Below are positions 17,395 through 26,227 of a stretch of 64,000 bases of DNA, piece by piece. Positions within the stretch are counted from its first letter, which is position 1. Each line of letters starts with the position of its first letter. The DNA lies in contig JAJZUQ010000003.1 in assembly GCA_021848385.1 (NCBI GenBank), positions 1-64,000 of the forward strand, in the 5' to 3' direction. The notes beneath the pieces were generated by a model, which was given only the letters and a program-made list of their open reading frames with translations, was not told where the DNA came from and searched no databases. Source of the stretch: Deltaproteobacteria bacterium. GTDB lineage: Bacteria; Desulfobacterota; Desulfuromonadia; Geobacterales; Geobacteraceae. The translations under genes and the position numbers were made by a program.

Positions 17395-18093
17395 TTGAAG
17401 GTTCTGCTGGTAGACGATGTCAAACTGTTCATCGAACTGGAAAAGAGTTTCCTCTCCGGTTCGGATGTCACGATTCTTACTGCCGGTGACGGCGAGGAGG
17501 CGCTGGAGATTGTCCGGAGGGAGCGGCCGGACCTGATTTTTCTCGACCTGCACATGCCGAAGATGAACGGTGTAGCCTGCTGTACCGCCATCAAATCGGA
17601 CCCCGACCTCCTTTTCATCCCGGTTATCATGGTGACCACTGCGGGTCGGGAAGAGGAGATCGAGCTCTGCAACAAGGCGGGGTGTGACGATTATCTTACC
17701 AAGCCGGTTGAGCGGAGCGCCTTTCTGGAAAAGGCCCGATCCTTCCTGCCTGAGATCGAGCGGCGGGAGCCGAGATTCCCGCTCCAGACCCCGGCCCTCT
17801 TCAGGGATAGCAAGGGAGTCTGTACGGCAGCAGTTGCCGACATCAGTAACGGTGGCATCTACTTGTCGTCAGATTACCCTGCCACACTGAACGACACGAT
17901 GGAGTTAGCCTTTTTTCTTCCCGGCCGCGACGTGGGGGTGATCAGCATCACGGGGCGGGTTGCTTGGCTCAATAGTGGCAAAACCCGCAAGAAATGGGAT
18001 ATGCCGGTCGGTTTCGGGTTGGAGTACACCACTATCAGTGATGATGCCAGTCGGGCGATCCAGGAGCTGATCGACAGCCGCGACGAGGAGTAG
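17395..18093 (+). CDS. Response regulator receiver-PilZ protein
   Basis: About 232 aa from TTG 17395, which has GGGGAGGGG 5-7 nt upstream. An in-frame ATG at 17371 is possible but poorly placed. The receiver domain has the acidic pair in LLVDDVK and the phospho-accepting Asp in FLDLHMPK. The C-terminal PilZ domain has RREPR (RxxxR) and DISNGG (D/NxSxxG), the c-di-GMP-binding pair. It lacks a DNA-binding domain, so output is presumably by protein interaction. The nearby GGDEF cyclase could supply the ligand. Confidence 0.88.
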   Translation: MKVLLVDDVKLFIELEKSFLSGSDVTILTAGDGEEALEIVRRERPDLIFLDLHMPKMNGVACCTAIKSDPDLLFIPVIMVTTAGREEEIELCNKAGCDDYLTKPVERSAFLEKARSFLPEIERREPRFPLQTPALFRDSKGVCTAAVADISNGGIYLSSDYPATLNDTMELAFFLPGRDVGVISITGRVAWLNSGKTRKKWDMPVGFGLEYTTISDDASRAIQELIDSRDEE

Positions 18094-18123
18094 GGGCGGC
18101 ACGTATTCAATTGTTTCACGCTA

Positions 18124-19215
18124 TTACAGCAGCGCGTCTATGGCGGCGAAGTCCAGGTAGGTCTCGGCGGTCGACTGGAGAAGTTCCAACTTCTCATGGT
18201 CATCCGCCGTTATTTTTGAGACGTGGTCCAGGAGCTTGGTAAAGACCTGGGCGGTGGTCTCCTCGATCCGGATGTAGGGGACGCCGCTCTCGTCAAGAAT
18301 CTTCTGGGTTACGGCTGAGATGGCAGTGTGCCCCGGAATGACCAGTCCGGCGATCTTGTCTCGGTAGGCGGGTATGTGATAGAGGGATGCGGTGGTGACG
18401 AGAAGTTCGTCCCGGGAACTGGTGGTGATGAGGAGGGTCGAATTCTGCAGACCGTCAATCACCACCTGGGACGAGGCAGCCCCCAACTGGATGTGGTGGG
18501 CGATTCGGTGCTGTTGTGCCAAGTCTCCCCTGAGGGGCTGGCCAAGACGGCGTGCCAGGTTCTGGAGCGTCGGGTTGGCCAGGATGGGCGAGTAATCGAA
18601 GGCACCGGCGACTCGAATGCCGCTCCCGGCGAAGGCCTTCTGCAGGTATCCCAGTGACGAGTCGCGCTTCTCGGGGATCAGCTTGTTGACGAGCAGCATC
18701 CGCAGCGCGGCCCCTTCTCTCTCATAGAGTCCCAGGTTCAGCCGGACCGAATCGATCACGTTGCCGATCCCTCCTCCCGCTACCATCACCACCGGCGCAT
18801 CCAGCAGTTTCGCCACCTGGGCGTTGTTCAGCCCGATAACCGACCCTACTCCGCCGTGCCCCGCCCCTTCGATGATAAGAAAGTCGTTCTTTGCCTCCAG
18901 CTCACGACACGCCTCCCGAAGTTTATCGACTGCGGCGTCAGATGCCAGTTCGCCGTCAATGAAGCGCTTGGTGGACCCCTTTGTCAGGACGACCGGCGAC
19001 ATGAGGCGGCAGTCCTCCTCCAGTCCGTAGAGCTGCGCCATGAGCACCGCATCCTTGTCCATTGGTACACTGTTGAAGGTAACGCACTTGGGGCCGATAG
19101 CCTTCATGAAGCCGACGCGGCCGTACTTCCGGCGGGCGAGATGCATGAGGGAGACGCTGATGGTAGTTTTGCCGCAGTTCTGGCCGGTGGCGGCCACGAA
19201 GAGTTTTTTGCACAT
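18124..19215 (-). CDS. BioD-like/DRTGG ATPase (phosphotransacetylase N-terminal type)
   Basis: 363 aa. The N-terminal P-loop ATPase resembles dethiobiotin synthetase and the N-terminal domain of long phosphotransacetylases (ATGQNCGKTTIS, residues about 9-20; IIEGAGHGGVGSVIGLNNA further on). A DRTGG-type domain with DYSPILANP and LVIPGHTAIS follows. There is no catalytic Pta domain, so it is a stand-alone regulator-like protein of COG0857. Its role is unknown, perhaps sensing acetyl-phosphate or nucleotides. It is transcribed divergently from the small cytochrome. Confidence 0.82.
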   Translation of the reverse strand: MCKKLFVAATGQNCGKTTISVSLMHLARRKYGRVGFMKAIGPKCVTFNSVPMDKDAVLMAQLYGLEEDCRLMSPVVLTKGSTKRFIDGELASDAAVDKLREACRELEAKNDFLIIEGAGHGGVGSVIGLNNAQVAKLLDAPVVMVAGGGIGNVIDSVRLNLGLYEREGAALRMLLVNKLIPEKRDSSLGYLQKAFAGSGIRVAGAFDYSPILANPTLQNLARRLGQPLRGDLAQQHRIAHHIQLGAASSQVVIDGLQNSTLLITTSSRDELLVTTASLYHIPAYRDKIAGLVIPGHTAISAVTQKILDESGVPYIRIEETTAQVFTKLLDHVSKITADDHEKLELLQSTAETYLDFAAIDALL

Positions 19216-19325
19216 GCCGACGGGTCCTTTGCAAACGATCTGTTCGTGTCACTATAGGACAGTGGCGAGCGGCCGGGCAACTGTGTATACTCTATGATGC
19301 GTATACGGTGGGAAAAGGAGTGGAA

Positions 19326-19649
19326 ATGGCGCGGGGAGCGGCAATTGTGGTGATTGCGGTGTGCATGATGTCCTGTAGCGGCGGGATGGAGCGGGGCGAA
19401 AGTGGCCTGTCGGGGGAAGAGCTCTTTCTCCGGCATTGCAGCGGCTGTCACCCGGACGGCGGGAACAGCAAGTACCCCCTGAAGAGCCTCGACCACTTTA
19501 CTTTGGCAGCCAACGGCATTCGTACCGTCGATGACATAATGGCTATCATGCGCCACCCCGACCAGGGGATGACCCGCTTCGACCGGCGAACCATTGGCGA
19601 TGGCGACGCCCGGAAAATAGCCGAATATATCTTGACTGCATTCAAGTAG
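19326..19649 (+). CDS. Monoheme c-type cytochrome, lipoprotein-like
   Basis: 107 aa from the ATG at 19326 (AAAAGGAG ends 5 nt upstream). An in-frame GTG at 19308 would lie before this ribosome-binding site. The signal sequence ends in VCMMSCSG, a plausible but atypical lipobox. One heme site, CSGCH, is near residue 40, and Met residues in IMRHPDQGM could supply the distal ligand. It has the size of a cytochrome c555/c6-like domain, an electron carrier outside the cytoplasmic membrane. Confidence 0.85.
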   Translation: MARGAAIVVIAVCMMSCSGGMERGESGLSGEELFLRHCSGCHPDGGNSKYPLKSLDHFTLAANGIRTVDDIMAIMRHPDQGMTRFDRRTIGDGDARKIAEYILTAFK

Positions 19650-19670
19650 GCAAAGATTGTCGCATTTGCG

Positions 19671-20732
19671 TCAGAGTGCCCCCCACCAGAGCCACATCCG
19701 TGCCAGCAGGGCTGCCAGCCAACGGCCGGCGGCATTGTCAGTTATGCGGTCCAGGTGACGGCCGTAGACATCGAGACAAGGGGTCGGTCCCGCGCCGGGA
19801 GGGAGGTTGCGATGATAGTTGCGGCGCACGTCCAGGGCAAAGGTGAGCTGCCAGGCGTTGTCCCGGATGTAGCGGCCGGTTTTTTGCCAGAGTAACCTCC
19901 GTTCCTTCCGTGGCAGGTCGCCGATAAGCTCTCCGAGTCGTGCCAGAACCGGACGTAGTTGCAGCCTCTTCGTCTTATCCTGCTGTTGGTAGAGGAGGGG
20001 GAGCTCGCGGAAGACCGGCTCCCAACCCTGGGCTGCGAAGTTCATGATGATGGCGTTCAGCGCCTGGCGTGCTGCCAATCCTTCCGTCTCGAAGCGGCGG
20101 GCAGAGGTTTCGATCTCGGCGGGGAGAAGGAGCAGTTTACCCCGGCGACGGATCGTATCGGCGAGGCGGGTCTCGGCCAGCAAGGGAAGGGTCTCGTCGA
20201 ACGGTCCGACGTCTGCGAAGGTTTCCCTTCCCATGAGGAGCCCCTGGTCGCCGTGACAGCATTCCGGCCGGTCGAGGCGTGCCTTGCATTCATAATAGTA
20301 ATAGGCGAGCGATGGTGTGGTGTCTTGTCGCCTGAAGCGGAGCGCAAACCGCCCGGTCAGGAGTGCGCCAGCGGCGGCGGACCTGGCTGCGGCAAGATGG
20401 TTCAGGCTCCGGCGGAAGGCGAGAGGGTCGGTGAAGCGGGAGTCGGCGTGGAGGAAGAGGAAAAAGGGGGCGGCCGCTATGGAGGCGCCGGCGTTCAGCT
20501 GGCGGCCTCGCTCCGGTTCCGTTTCGATAATGGTGACGGGAAAGGGAGCGGATTCAGCCAGCTGGCGTGCCAGGTCTGGCGTGCCGTCGATAGAACTGTC
20601 GTCACAGATGACCAGTTCCAGTGCCACTTCCTGCTGGTTCACCAGGCTGCGGAACAGGTCGGCCAAGCCGGCCGCTTCGTTGCGGACCGGGACAATGACG
20701 GCGAGTTCGGGTTGTTTTGTCGGTCGGTGCAT
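19671..20732 (-). CDS. Family 2 glycosyltransferase (TIGR04283-like)
   Basis: 353 aa. The N-terminal GT-A fold has AVIVPVRNEAAGL, CDDSSIDGT and a DxD-like HADSRF. The phrase ERGRQLNAGA resembles TIGR04283 'rSAM/selenodomain-associated transferase 2' proteins, though partner genes are absent here. The C-terminal ~130 residues are basic and helical, possibly membrane-peripheral. Donor and acceptor sugars cannot be inferred. It converges on the cytochrome c gene with 21 bp between stops. Confidence 0.8.
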   Translation of the reverse strand: MHRPTKQPELAVIVPVRNEAAGLADLFRSLVNQQEVALELVICDDSSIDGTPDLARQLAESAPFPVTIIETEPERGRQLNAGASIAAAPFFLFLHADSRFTDPLAFRRSLNHLAAARSAAAGALLTGRFALRFRRQDTTPSLAYYYYECKARLDRPECCHGDQGLLMGRETFADVGPFDETLPLLAETRLADTIRRRGKLLLLPAEIETSARRFETEGLAARQALNAIIMNFAAQGWEPVFRELPLLYQQQDKTKRLQLRPVLARLGELIGDLPRKERRLLWQKTGRYIRDNAWQLTFALDVRRNYHRNLPPGAGPTPCLDVYGRHLDRITDNAAGRWLAALLARMWLWWGAL

Positions 20733-20939
20733 GGGAGCCCTTTTGTGGAGGGGGCTATCGCGCAGGCTGATTCTCTGTCCGGCAGTTCACAGCATAACAC
20801 AACCCGGAAAAATGGAGAAAGGCTTTCACTGCCGGGGGGCCGCAGGTAAAATATCGCCGACGGAGGGGCATGTACGTACAATGACCAAAAGGATTGACTT
20901 AGAGCAATTGCACTTCACGGACTCAGGGAAAAACCGCCG

Positions 20940-21524
20940 ATGAATTACCTCTTCCATCTCTATCTCTCCCCTGACACCCCGGCGGAACTGGTCGGGAGTA
21001 TCCTGGGCGATTTCGTCAAGGGGCGTCTCGATACCACCTATGCTCCGGATGTCACCCGGGGGGTTATGCTCCACCGGCGGGTGGACAGCTTCTCCCACGA
21101 CCATCCCGCGGTGCGGCGGAGCCGGTTGCGGATTGACGGGGCTTATGGGCACTGCAGGGGAGTGCTTGTGGATGTCTATTATGATCACTTCCTGGCCCGC
21201 ACGTGGGAGCGCCATCACACGGTTCCCCTTCCCGTTTTTGCCCGGCATGTCTATGCGGCCCTGGAGTCCCACCTTCCTCTTCTCCCACTTCCCATGCAGC
21301 AGATGGTAACCCGGATGGTTGCCCACGACTGGCTTACCTCCTACCGGGACGAGGCAGTCATCGCCAGGGTGCTGGAACGGCTTTCACTCCGCCTGCGGCG
21401 ACCTAACCTCCTGGCCTCGGGGGCCGAGGAGTTACGCCGCAACTATGAGGGACTGGAAGAGGATTTTGAGGAGTTCCGAGCATCGGCGGTGGCGTACGTG
21501 AACGGTCTGACAGGTGAGATCTGA
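20940..21524 (+). CDS. acpH: Acyl carrier protein phosphodiesterase
   Basis: 194 aa with the family opening MNYLFHLYLS, then GSILGDFVKGRL, GVMLHRRVDSFSHDHP and DVYYDHFLAR, the Asp/His-rich metal-binding motifs of the HD-like AcpH/DUF479 family. AcpH removes the 4'-phosphopantetheine arm from holo-ACP. The length matches E. coli AcpH (193 aa). The 207 bp upstream contain no recognisable gene and only a poor -35-like TTGACT near 20893. Confidence 0.88.
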   Translation: MNYLFHLYLSPDTPAELVGSILGDFVKGRLDTTYAPDVTRGVMLHRRVDSFSHDHPAVRRSRLRIDGAYGHCRGVLVDVYYDHFLARTWERHHTVPLPVFARHVYAALESHLPLLPLPMQQMVTRMVAHDWLTSYRDEAVIARVLERLSLRLRRPNLLASGAEELRRNYEGLEEDFEEFRASAVAYVNGLTGEI

Positions 21525-21557
21525 CGGTTTTCAAACTTTAACGCAGAGGCGCAGCTA

Positions 21558-21591
21558 CAAAAAAAGGGCCTGCAGAAATCTGCAGGCCCTT
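21558..21591 (-). terminator. Rho-independent terminator of the 12-heme cytochrome
   Basis: GGGCCTGCAG (21566-21575) pairs with CTGCAGGCCC (21580-21589) around AAAT. Read on the minus strand it is followed by an 8-nt T-run. It probably also stops acpH transcripts from the other side, less efficiently. Confidence 0.85.
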
Positions 21592-21610
21592 AGTGCTCAT
21601 GATGAGCGAG

Positions 21611-22543
21611 TTACTTCTTTTTCGCCGGCTTGGCATGGGCGGCCGGTTTGGCAGCCGGTGCCTGGCTCGACCAGTGGTTCAGGTCGTGGGCGATGCTGTG
21701 GCAGTCGCCGCATTTCGGGAACTTGGCCAGCATGCCGGCCGGATGCGGCACGCCGTGGCAGTCCTGACACTTGGGCACCATCTTGTGTTTTTCCTGGTGA
21801 CAGTACACGCAGGCCAAGGTTTTGTGCTTGGAGGTGCTGGCGGTGAGGAGGTCGTATGCCTTCTTGTGGCAAGCGGCGCAATCCTTGGACGGTACGGTGG
21901 AAGCGTATTTCACATTCTTCGGCTGGTGAGCCTTGTGACACTTGGCGCAATCGGCCTGGACCATCGTCGGTGCATGGGGCTTGTGGCACTGCACGCACTG
22001 GGGAATTCTGCCGTGAACGTTGTGGCAGGTGGAGCAGTAGAGGGCCGAGTGCTTGCTCTTGAATTCCTTCAACTGGGCGATCTGCTGGGTGTGACAGGTC
22101 ACGCAGGCCTCGGTGACGTTGTTGGCGAAGGTTATATATTTGGGCTTGTGGGGGTTTTTGTGGCAGTTTCCACACTGTCCCTTGAGGTTGTAGTGGGGTT
22201 TGCCTTCATGGCACTGGTTGCAGCTCGGGATGTTGTTCTTCGAGCTGGGACGGTGACCCATATGGCAATTGGTACAGCCGACTTTTTTATGCCAGCCTCC
22301 GGCCTCTTCGATATCGGCGGGGGGGGTTGTATGGCACTTGACGCAGTCGTCGTTGGTCAGCGGTACCTTGGCTTTTGCCGGCGCCGGTGCTGCGGCTTTG
22401 GTCGCCGGAGCAGGTGCCACTGCTTTAGCCGGTGCTGTTGCCTTGGCCGGTGCGGCAGCCATTGTCTGGGCAGCGGTGCTGACCATGAGCGCGGTTGCCA
22501 TGGTCAAACCGACAGCGAGACTGACGAGTTTCGGTGTTTTCAT
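21611..22543 (-). CDS. Dodecaheme c-type cytochrome
   Basis: 310 aa. The signal peptide (to about residue 29) is followed by a 30-residue Ala/Pro/Lys linker. There are twelve CxxCH sites: CVKCH, CTNCH, CNQCH, CGNCH, CVTCH, CSTCH, CVQCH, CAKCH, CAACH, CVYCH, CQDCH and CGDCH. Spacing is about one heme per 20 residues, with many extra His for bis-His ligation, typical of Geobacter electron-transfer cytochromes. Export to the periplasm or beyond is expected. Good AAGGAGG upstream and a strong terminator downstream suggest a single-gene unit. Symmetric spacing hints at internal repeats. Confidence 0.93.
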   Translation of the reverse strand: MKTPKLVSLAVGLTMATALMVSTAAQTMAAAPAKATAPAKAVAPAPATKAAAPAPAKAKVPLTNDDCVKCHTTPPADIEEAGGWHKKVGCTNCHMGHRPSSKNNIPSCNQCHEGKPHYNLKGQCGNCHKNPHKPKYITFANNVTEACVTCHTQQIAQLKEFKSKHSALYCSTCHNVHGRIPQCVQCHKPHAPTMVQADCAKCHKAHQPKNVKYASTVPSKDCAACHKKAYDLLTASTSKHKTLACVYCHQEKHKMVPKCQDCHGVPHPAGMLAKFPKCGDCHSIAHDLNHWSSQAPAAKPAAHAKPAKKK

Positions 22544-22791
22544 CGATTCCTCCTTGTGGTTAATGCTACGAATTTCGCTGCAATACGTGAAAGGGAACTT
22601 CCCCGATGCTGATTATTCATGGCAGATGTAGTTCGCAGCTTGAACATACTGCCGGCAATTCTGTCATGTTTTTGTGGGTCAGTCAATGAGAAATGCATAA
22701 TCGTATACAGTATGCAGAATTGACGCGGATATTGCTATGTTTGTCATGCCAAAATCTCTAAAAAGTTGTTTGCAGCGTGGCAGGTTTTTTC

Positions 22792-22820
22792 TTGCCGGAC
22801 GCTGACGATGCTGTTATACA
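22792..22820 (+). promoter_or_regulatory. Putative promoter for a leaderless chrA transcript
   Basis: TTGCCG (22792-22797), a 17-bp spacer and TATACA (22815-22820). The expected start point would be at or beside the chrA ATG at 22827. No Shine-Dalgarno precedes that ATG. Confidence 0.4.
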
Positions 22821-22826
22821 ACTGCA

Positions 22827-23381
22827 ATGGAACAGACTCAGAGGGTATCTCTTCTCGAGATTTTAAAGGTATTCTTTTTTATCGGGGCCACCGGTTTTGG
22901 TGGAGGGATGGCAATTGTCTCCCTCATCGAACGGGTCTGTGTTCATGAGAAGAAGTGGGTTAGCATGGATGAATTCATGCACGGGCTTGCCTTTGGCCAG
23001 ATACTCGGTCCGTTCTCCCTCAATACCTGCACCTTTGTCGGGTATTACCTGCGTGGTTCTGTCGGCGGTATTCTCGCGGCATCCGCTTTTATTGCCCCCT
23101 CGTTCATCCTGGTCTGCCTGCTTTCCTGGCTCTATTTCAGGTTCCACGAACTTCCCCAACTCCAGTCCGCACTAAACGGCACCAATCCCATCATCATTGC
23201 CCTCATCATCGTGGCGGCACTTGGAATGGGACGGTCTAAGGTGAAGGGGAATGAAGCCTGGCTCATGGCCTTGGCTGCATTCGCTGCATCCGCCTTTTTC
23301 AACACAAGTGCGCTGACTATCCTTGTTGCGGCGGCCGTCTGGTCACTGGGATGGAGCTGGTACAGGCGGGAGCACCGCTGA
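22827..23381 (+). CDS. chrA: Chromate transporter, first half-size ChrA subunit
   Basis: 184 aa, a short-chain CHR protein with about five or six membrane segments. The family signature FIGATGFGGGMAIVSLIERV is near residue 18 and GQILGPFSLNT follows. Half-size CHR proteins occur as adjacent pairs that together equal one long ChrA. This gene and the next fit that, overlapping as TGATG. It would export chromate across the inner membrane. There is no ribosome-binding site before the ATG. The 283 bp upstream, shared with the divergent cytochrome, contain no other gene. Confidence 0.88.
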   Translation: MEQTQRVSLLEILKVFFFIGATGFGGGMAIVSLIERVCVHEKKWVSMDEFMHGLAFGQILGPFSLNTCTFVGYYLRGSVGGILAASAFIAPSFILVCLLSWLYFRFHELPQLQSALNGTNPIIIALIIVAALGMGRSKVKGNEAWLMALAAFAASAFFNTSALTILVAAAVWSLGWSWYRREHR

Positions 23382-23905
23382 TGGGGGGGCTTTTCAAGCT
23401 GGCATGGCTGTTCCTGAAGATCGGTGTGGTTTTTTTCGGCGGCGGCTACGTGCTGATCCCGCTCCTCCACCGGATCATGGTGGACCAGTTGCGGTGGCTC
23501 ACGCTCAAGGAGTTTCTCGACGGGGTTGCCCTCTCCCAGCTCACTCCCGGTCCCCTCGCCATGCTTGCCACATTTACCGGATTCAAGGCGGCAGGTTTTC
23601 CCGGCGCTTTCGCCGGGACCGTCTGCATATTTCTCCCCTGCACGGTGCTCATGCTAGCTATCTCCAGCCACTACGAGAAGATGCGCAACATGGAACTGAT
23701 TCGCACTATCCTGGACGGTCTTTTGCCGGCAGTCGTCGGGCTGGTGGCCGCCGCTGCGTGGACCCTGGGGAAGACCTCCCTCGTCAGTGTCAGGGATTTC
23801 CTCCTCCTCGCGGCCGGCCTGCTCATTCTCCAGTTTACCAAGGTCAGCCCCATGTTCGTTATCCTCGGTGCGGCGGCCATCGGCCTTATCTTCCACTTTA
23901 ACTGA
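23381..23905 (+). CDS. chrA: Chromate transporter, second half-size ChrA subunit
   Basis: 174 aa from the ATG at 23381, which shares its A with the upstream stop codon. An ATG at 23351 would overlap by 31 nt. It has five or six membrane helices, the signature FLKIGVVFFGGGYVLIPLL and the SQLTPGPLAMLATF motif characteristic of the C-terminal-type half. It is expected to pair with the preceding protein in inverted topology. Confidence 0.88.
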   Translation: MGGLFKLAWLFLKIGVVFFGGGYVLIPLLHRIMVDQLRWLTLKEFLDGVALSQLTPGPLAMLATFTGFKAAGFPGAFAGTVCIFLPCTVLMLAISSHYEKMRNMELIRTILDGLLPAVVGLVAAAAWTLGKTSLVSVRDFLLLAAGLLILQFTKVSPMFVILGAAAIGLIFHFN

Positions 23906-23922
23906 AATTTCCTGTGGGTATT

Positions 23923-24017
23923 GCTCCGGCGATTAGACATTAATGCCCTCCTGTAGGGGCGGAGTGCCCCCGCCCCAGATTGAGCAAGCCTAGCCCCTAC
24001 CATTCAAATGTTTAATC
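23923..24017 (-). repeat. Dispersed ~95-bp GTAGGGGCG repeat, copy 1
   Basis: The reverse complement of this stretch matches 55843-55944 nearly throughout: both start GATTAAACAT, contain GAATGGTAGGGGC and a GGGCGGGGGCA core, and end TAATCGCCGGAGC. Copy 1 is in the opposite orientation to copy 2. It fills the chrA-ykgJ gap and is not coding. Confidence 0.85.
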
Positions 24018-24049
24018 ACCGATCAATAAAACCGATCACGAGAAGCGGG

Positions 24050-24727
24050 TCAAAGTGTGATCCGTCCACCGGCAAGGAACTCTTCAACCCTCTCCGGCCG
24101 GTCCCGGAAAGCCTGGACGGCGTTGTGCAGTTCCATGCTTCGGGAGTCGAGACCGTTCCGGTCAAGGGCAGCCGCCACCTGAATGAACGCTTCGTCGTAG
24201 AGGGACTTCTGCACCAGGTTGAGCATGACCGGTTCTTCGTCATCCATCCAGGTGGTTTCGAGGGATCTCCGGCACTGGTCAGGGCTGGTTGCGGCGATGC
24301 TGCGGCACATGATGGGGCGAATCGGGTGGATAAGGCACCAGCCCCGGTGGTCGAGAAAGGCGCAGGGAATCCGGAGGCGGATCCGCTCTTCGTCGCCCAC
24401 CCCGTAGAGATATCTGGCGAACTTCTCTAACTTTGTCCCCACGGGGGTAAAGGACGGCTGCTTCTCCCGTTCCCTGAGAAAGGCGGCGATGGTGATCGCT
24501 TCGGGATGGAGGACGGCTACGTTGAGGTTGCAGCAAGCGGAGCAGCCGGCATGGCAGGCGATGAGCGCCGCCTGCTCCCTGCTGCTCCCTTCGTCGAGTG
24601 TCAGTTCGGTAAGATGGGCGACCGTGTCGAGCATGGTGCCCAACCCGGCGGCATCCCCGGCAGCCGCCAGCTTTTCGCAGACTGCCTGCTCCACCGCCGC
24701 TGAGAATGCCGCGTAATCAATGCCCAT
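24050..24727 (-). CDS. YkgJ-type cysteine-cluster protein
   Basis: 225 aa. The Cys pattern CSACC (about residue 62) then IPCAFL..WCLIH..RPIMCR matches the YkgJ/zinc- or iron-chelating domain family (PF03692). It probably binds a metal or Fe-S centre in the cytoplasm. Function is unknown. An N-terminal helical region of about 55 residues precedes the cluster. Confidence 0.82.
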   Translation of the reverse strand: MGIDYAAFSAAVEQAVCEKLAAAGDAAGLGTMLDTVAHLTELTLDEGSSREQAALIACHAGCSACCNLNVAVLHPEAITIAAFLREREKQPSFTPVGTKLEKFARYLYGVGDEERIRLRIPCAFLDHRGWCLIHPIRPIMCRSIAATSPDQCRRSLETTWMDDEEPVMLNLVQKSLYDEAFIQVAAALDRNGLDSRSMELHNAVQAFRDRPERVEEFLAGGRITL

Positions 24728-24778
24728 AATGGTGAATCCTGATTAACACAGATCTTCAGCTAGCCTCGCCAAACATCA

Positions 24779-24834
24779 CCCTCCCCCTTGCCCCTTTAGG
24801 CCCGCATTCTGGGCCCTCCCGTCAAGGGAGGGGG
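24779..24834. repeat. GC-rich palindromic repeat
   Basis: CTCCCCCTTG on the left and CAAGGGAGGGGG on the right enclose an inner hairpin AGGCCC-GCATTCT-GGGCCCT. It belongs with the CCCTC/GAGGG palindromes at 12533, 55986 and inside polA. Confidence 0.6.
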
Positions 24835-24876
24835 AAGACCTTGGTGGCGGAAGATTGGTTCTACTCAGGTGGTGAA

Positions 24877-25581
24877 TTATCGTTTAAGCCGCATCGACAC
24901 GTAGTGCGCGATGGTTTCCGCTATGGTGTTCGCCGGGTTTTTGGCGTTGTTGAAGACGAGGTGGTAGAGGGTTGGGTCCGCCACGTCCCGGTTGAGGAAA
25001 TCCTTGATGAAATCTTCCCGCTGCCGCTGTTTTTTCTTGATGATATTTTCCGCTTCATCTTCGTCAATGCCGAGTCGCTTGGTGATCGACTTCAGCTTGA
25101 ATTCCTGGGGTGCGATCATGCGGAAGTGGTAACAGTGGGGTTTGTCCTGGGTGAGGATTGAGGCGCCACGGCCGATGATGATGACGTTCCCCTTCACGCT
25201 GAGGGCGACGATCTGCTTGCAGAGAAGCCGGTAGTAATCCTTGTCGCTTTTCCAGCGGGATGAAAAGGTGGAGACCATGTCGTCAATGAAGCGGTTCTTT
25301 TCCCCAAGGTTGTGCAGAAGCTCTTCCGAGAGGTTGTGGTGTTTTGCGACCTCTTCCAGCAGGGCCTTGTCCATGATGGTCCAGCTGTCGCCGGTCTGTT
25401 TTTCCAGGAGTTCCTGGAGTTTCTCCGTCATGGGGAAACCTTCGCAACCGAACTCACGGGAGATGGTGATGGTCGGCCGGACCTTGCCATCAAGCCAGGG
25501 CCCCTTCAGGTTTCTGCGGCTGACCTCCAGCAGGCTTGCCAGACGTTTTTCGATGGATGGAACAAGCAATTTTTCGGACAT
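24877..25581 (-). CDS. Cytidylate kinase-like protein
   Basis: 234 aa with the cytidylate-kinase-like fold of PF13189. ITISREFGCEG (about residue 38) replaces the usual P-loop, VIIIGRGASIL is a conserved hydrophobic strand, and RQREDFIKDFLNRDVADP is the lid-like basic segment. True nucleotide kinase activity is uncertain for this family. The first 30 residues are an extra basic helix. AAAGGAGG sits before the ATG. Confidence 0.8.
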   Translation of the reverse strand: MSEKLLVPSIEKRLASLLEVSRRNLKGPWLDGKVRPTITISREFGCEGFPMTEKLQELLEKQTGDSWTIMDKALLEEVAKHHNLSEELLHNLGEKNRFIDDMVSTFSSRWKSDKDYYRLLCKQIVALSVKGNVIIIGRGASILTQDKPHCYHFRMIAPQEFKLKSITKRLGIDEDEAENIIKKKQRQREDFIKDFLNRDVADPTLYHLVFNNAKNPANTIAETIAHYVSMRLKR

Positions 25582-25735
25582 TGTCAGCCTCCTTTGACGT
25601 CGACGCGGAATTGCCGCGTGTTACCGGCAGCGACGAACTCTTACTACTAAGTAGGCCGCGGTTTGGGCGGTTAGTCAAGGGAGGAATGAAAAAATTGTGA
25701 TCAATCTCAGGCCGGCTTGCGTACCCGGTTGCAGG

Positions 25736-26011
25736 TCAATCAGCCGATACGACCATGACCATCCCGAGTGCGCCGATGGAAACCATGTGCGGGTGTCCGA
25801 CTTTGGTGACGGTGGTTGAACAGACCAGGTAGTTCCGGTAACGGAGGTAGCCGAGTTCGTTTCTCAGAGCGCCGACAGCGGCAGAGAGAATACCGCTCTC
25901 TTCCCGGGTCTGTGCGGCGATTTTTTCCTTGTGCAGGTCGAAGCTCGGGTTGGTAACGGCGAGAAGAACCAGTGCGACAAGAAGTATCAGTGGTGTGCGG
26001 TAACGTTTCAT
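25736..26011 (-). CDS. Small membrane-anchored protein, DUF4359-like
   Basis: 91 aa. One N-terminal membrane segment or uncleaved signal (residues 6-20) is followed by TNPSFDLHKEKIAAQ, and the C-terminus ends in a hydrophobic strand SIGALGMVMVVS. The TNP-after-helix layout and the final small domain resemble DUF4359 proteins. The ATG has GGAG 5-6 nt upstream. Function is unknown. Confidence 0.65.
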   Translation of the reverse strand: MKRYRTPLILLVALVLLAVTNPSFDLHKEKIAAQTREESGILSAAVGALRNELGYLRYRNYLVCSTTVTKVGHPHMVSIGALGMVMVVSAD

Positions 26012-26171
26012 GAAATCTCCGATTTTGTTGTCAAGGTTATGGCCAGTGGCCGGTCGTTGGTTGTCGTGATCTGTTGCATCAGCTCTTGCCGTTATAGAAG
26101 AAAAGGGGGTGCGATGTCAAACGGAAAGGGCTCTGACCTGAAAGGCGACGGTAGCGACCGGCCGCATGCGC

Positions 26172-26200
26172 AAAAAAAGCCCCGGCAACCTGCCGGGGCT
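26172..26200 (-). terminator. Terminator of the pentaheme cytochrome
   Basis: AGCCCCGGCA (26178-26187) pairs with TGCCGGGGCT (26191-26200). On the minus strand the stem is followed by seven T. It lies 28 bp beyond the cytochrome stop. Confidence 0.9.
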
Positions 26201-26227
26201 TTCGTGAACGGTATGTAGCGAGGCACA

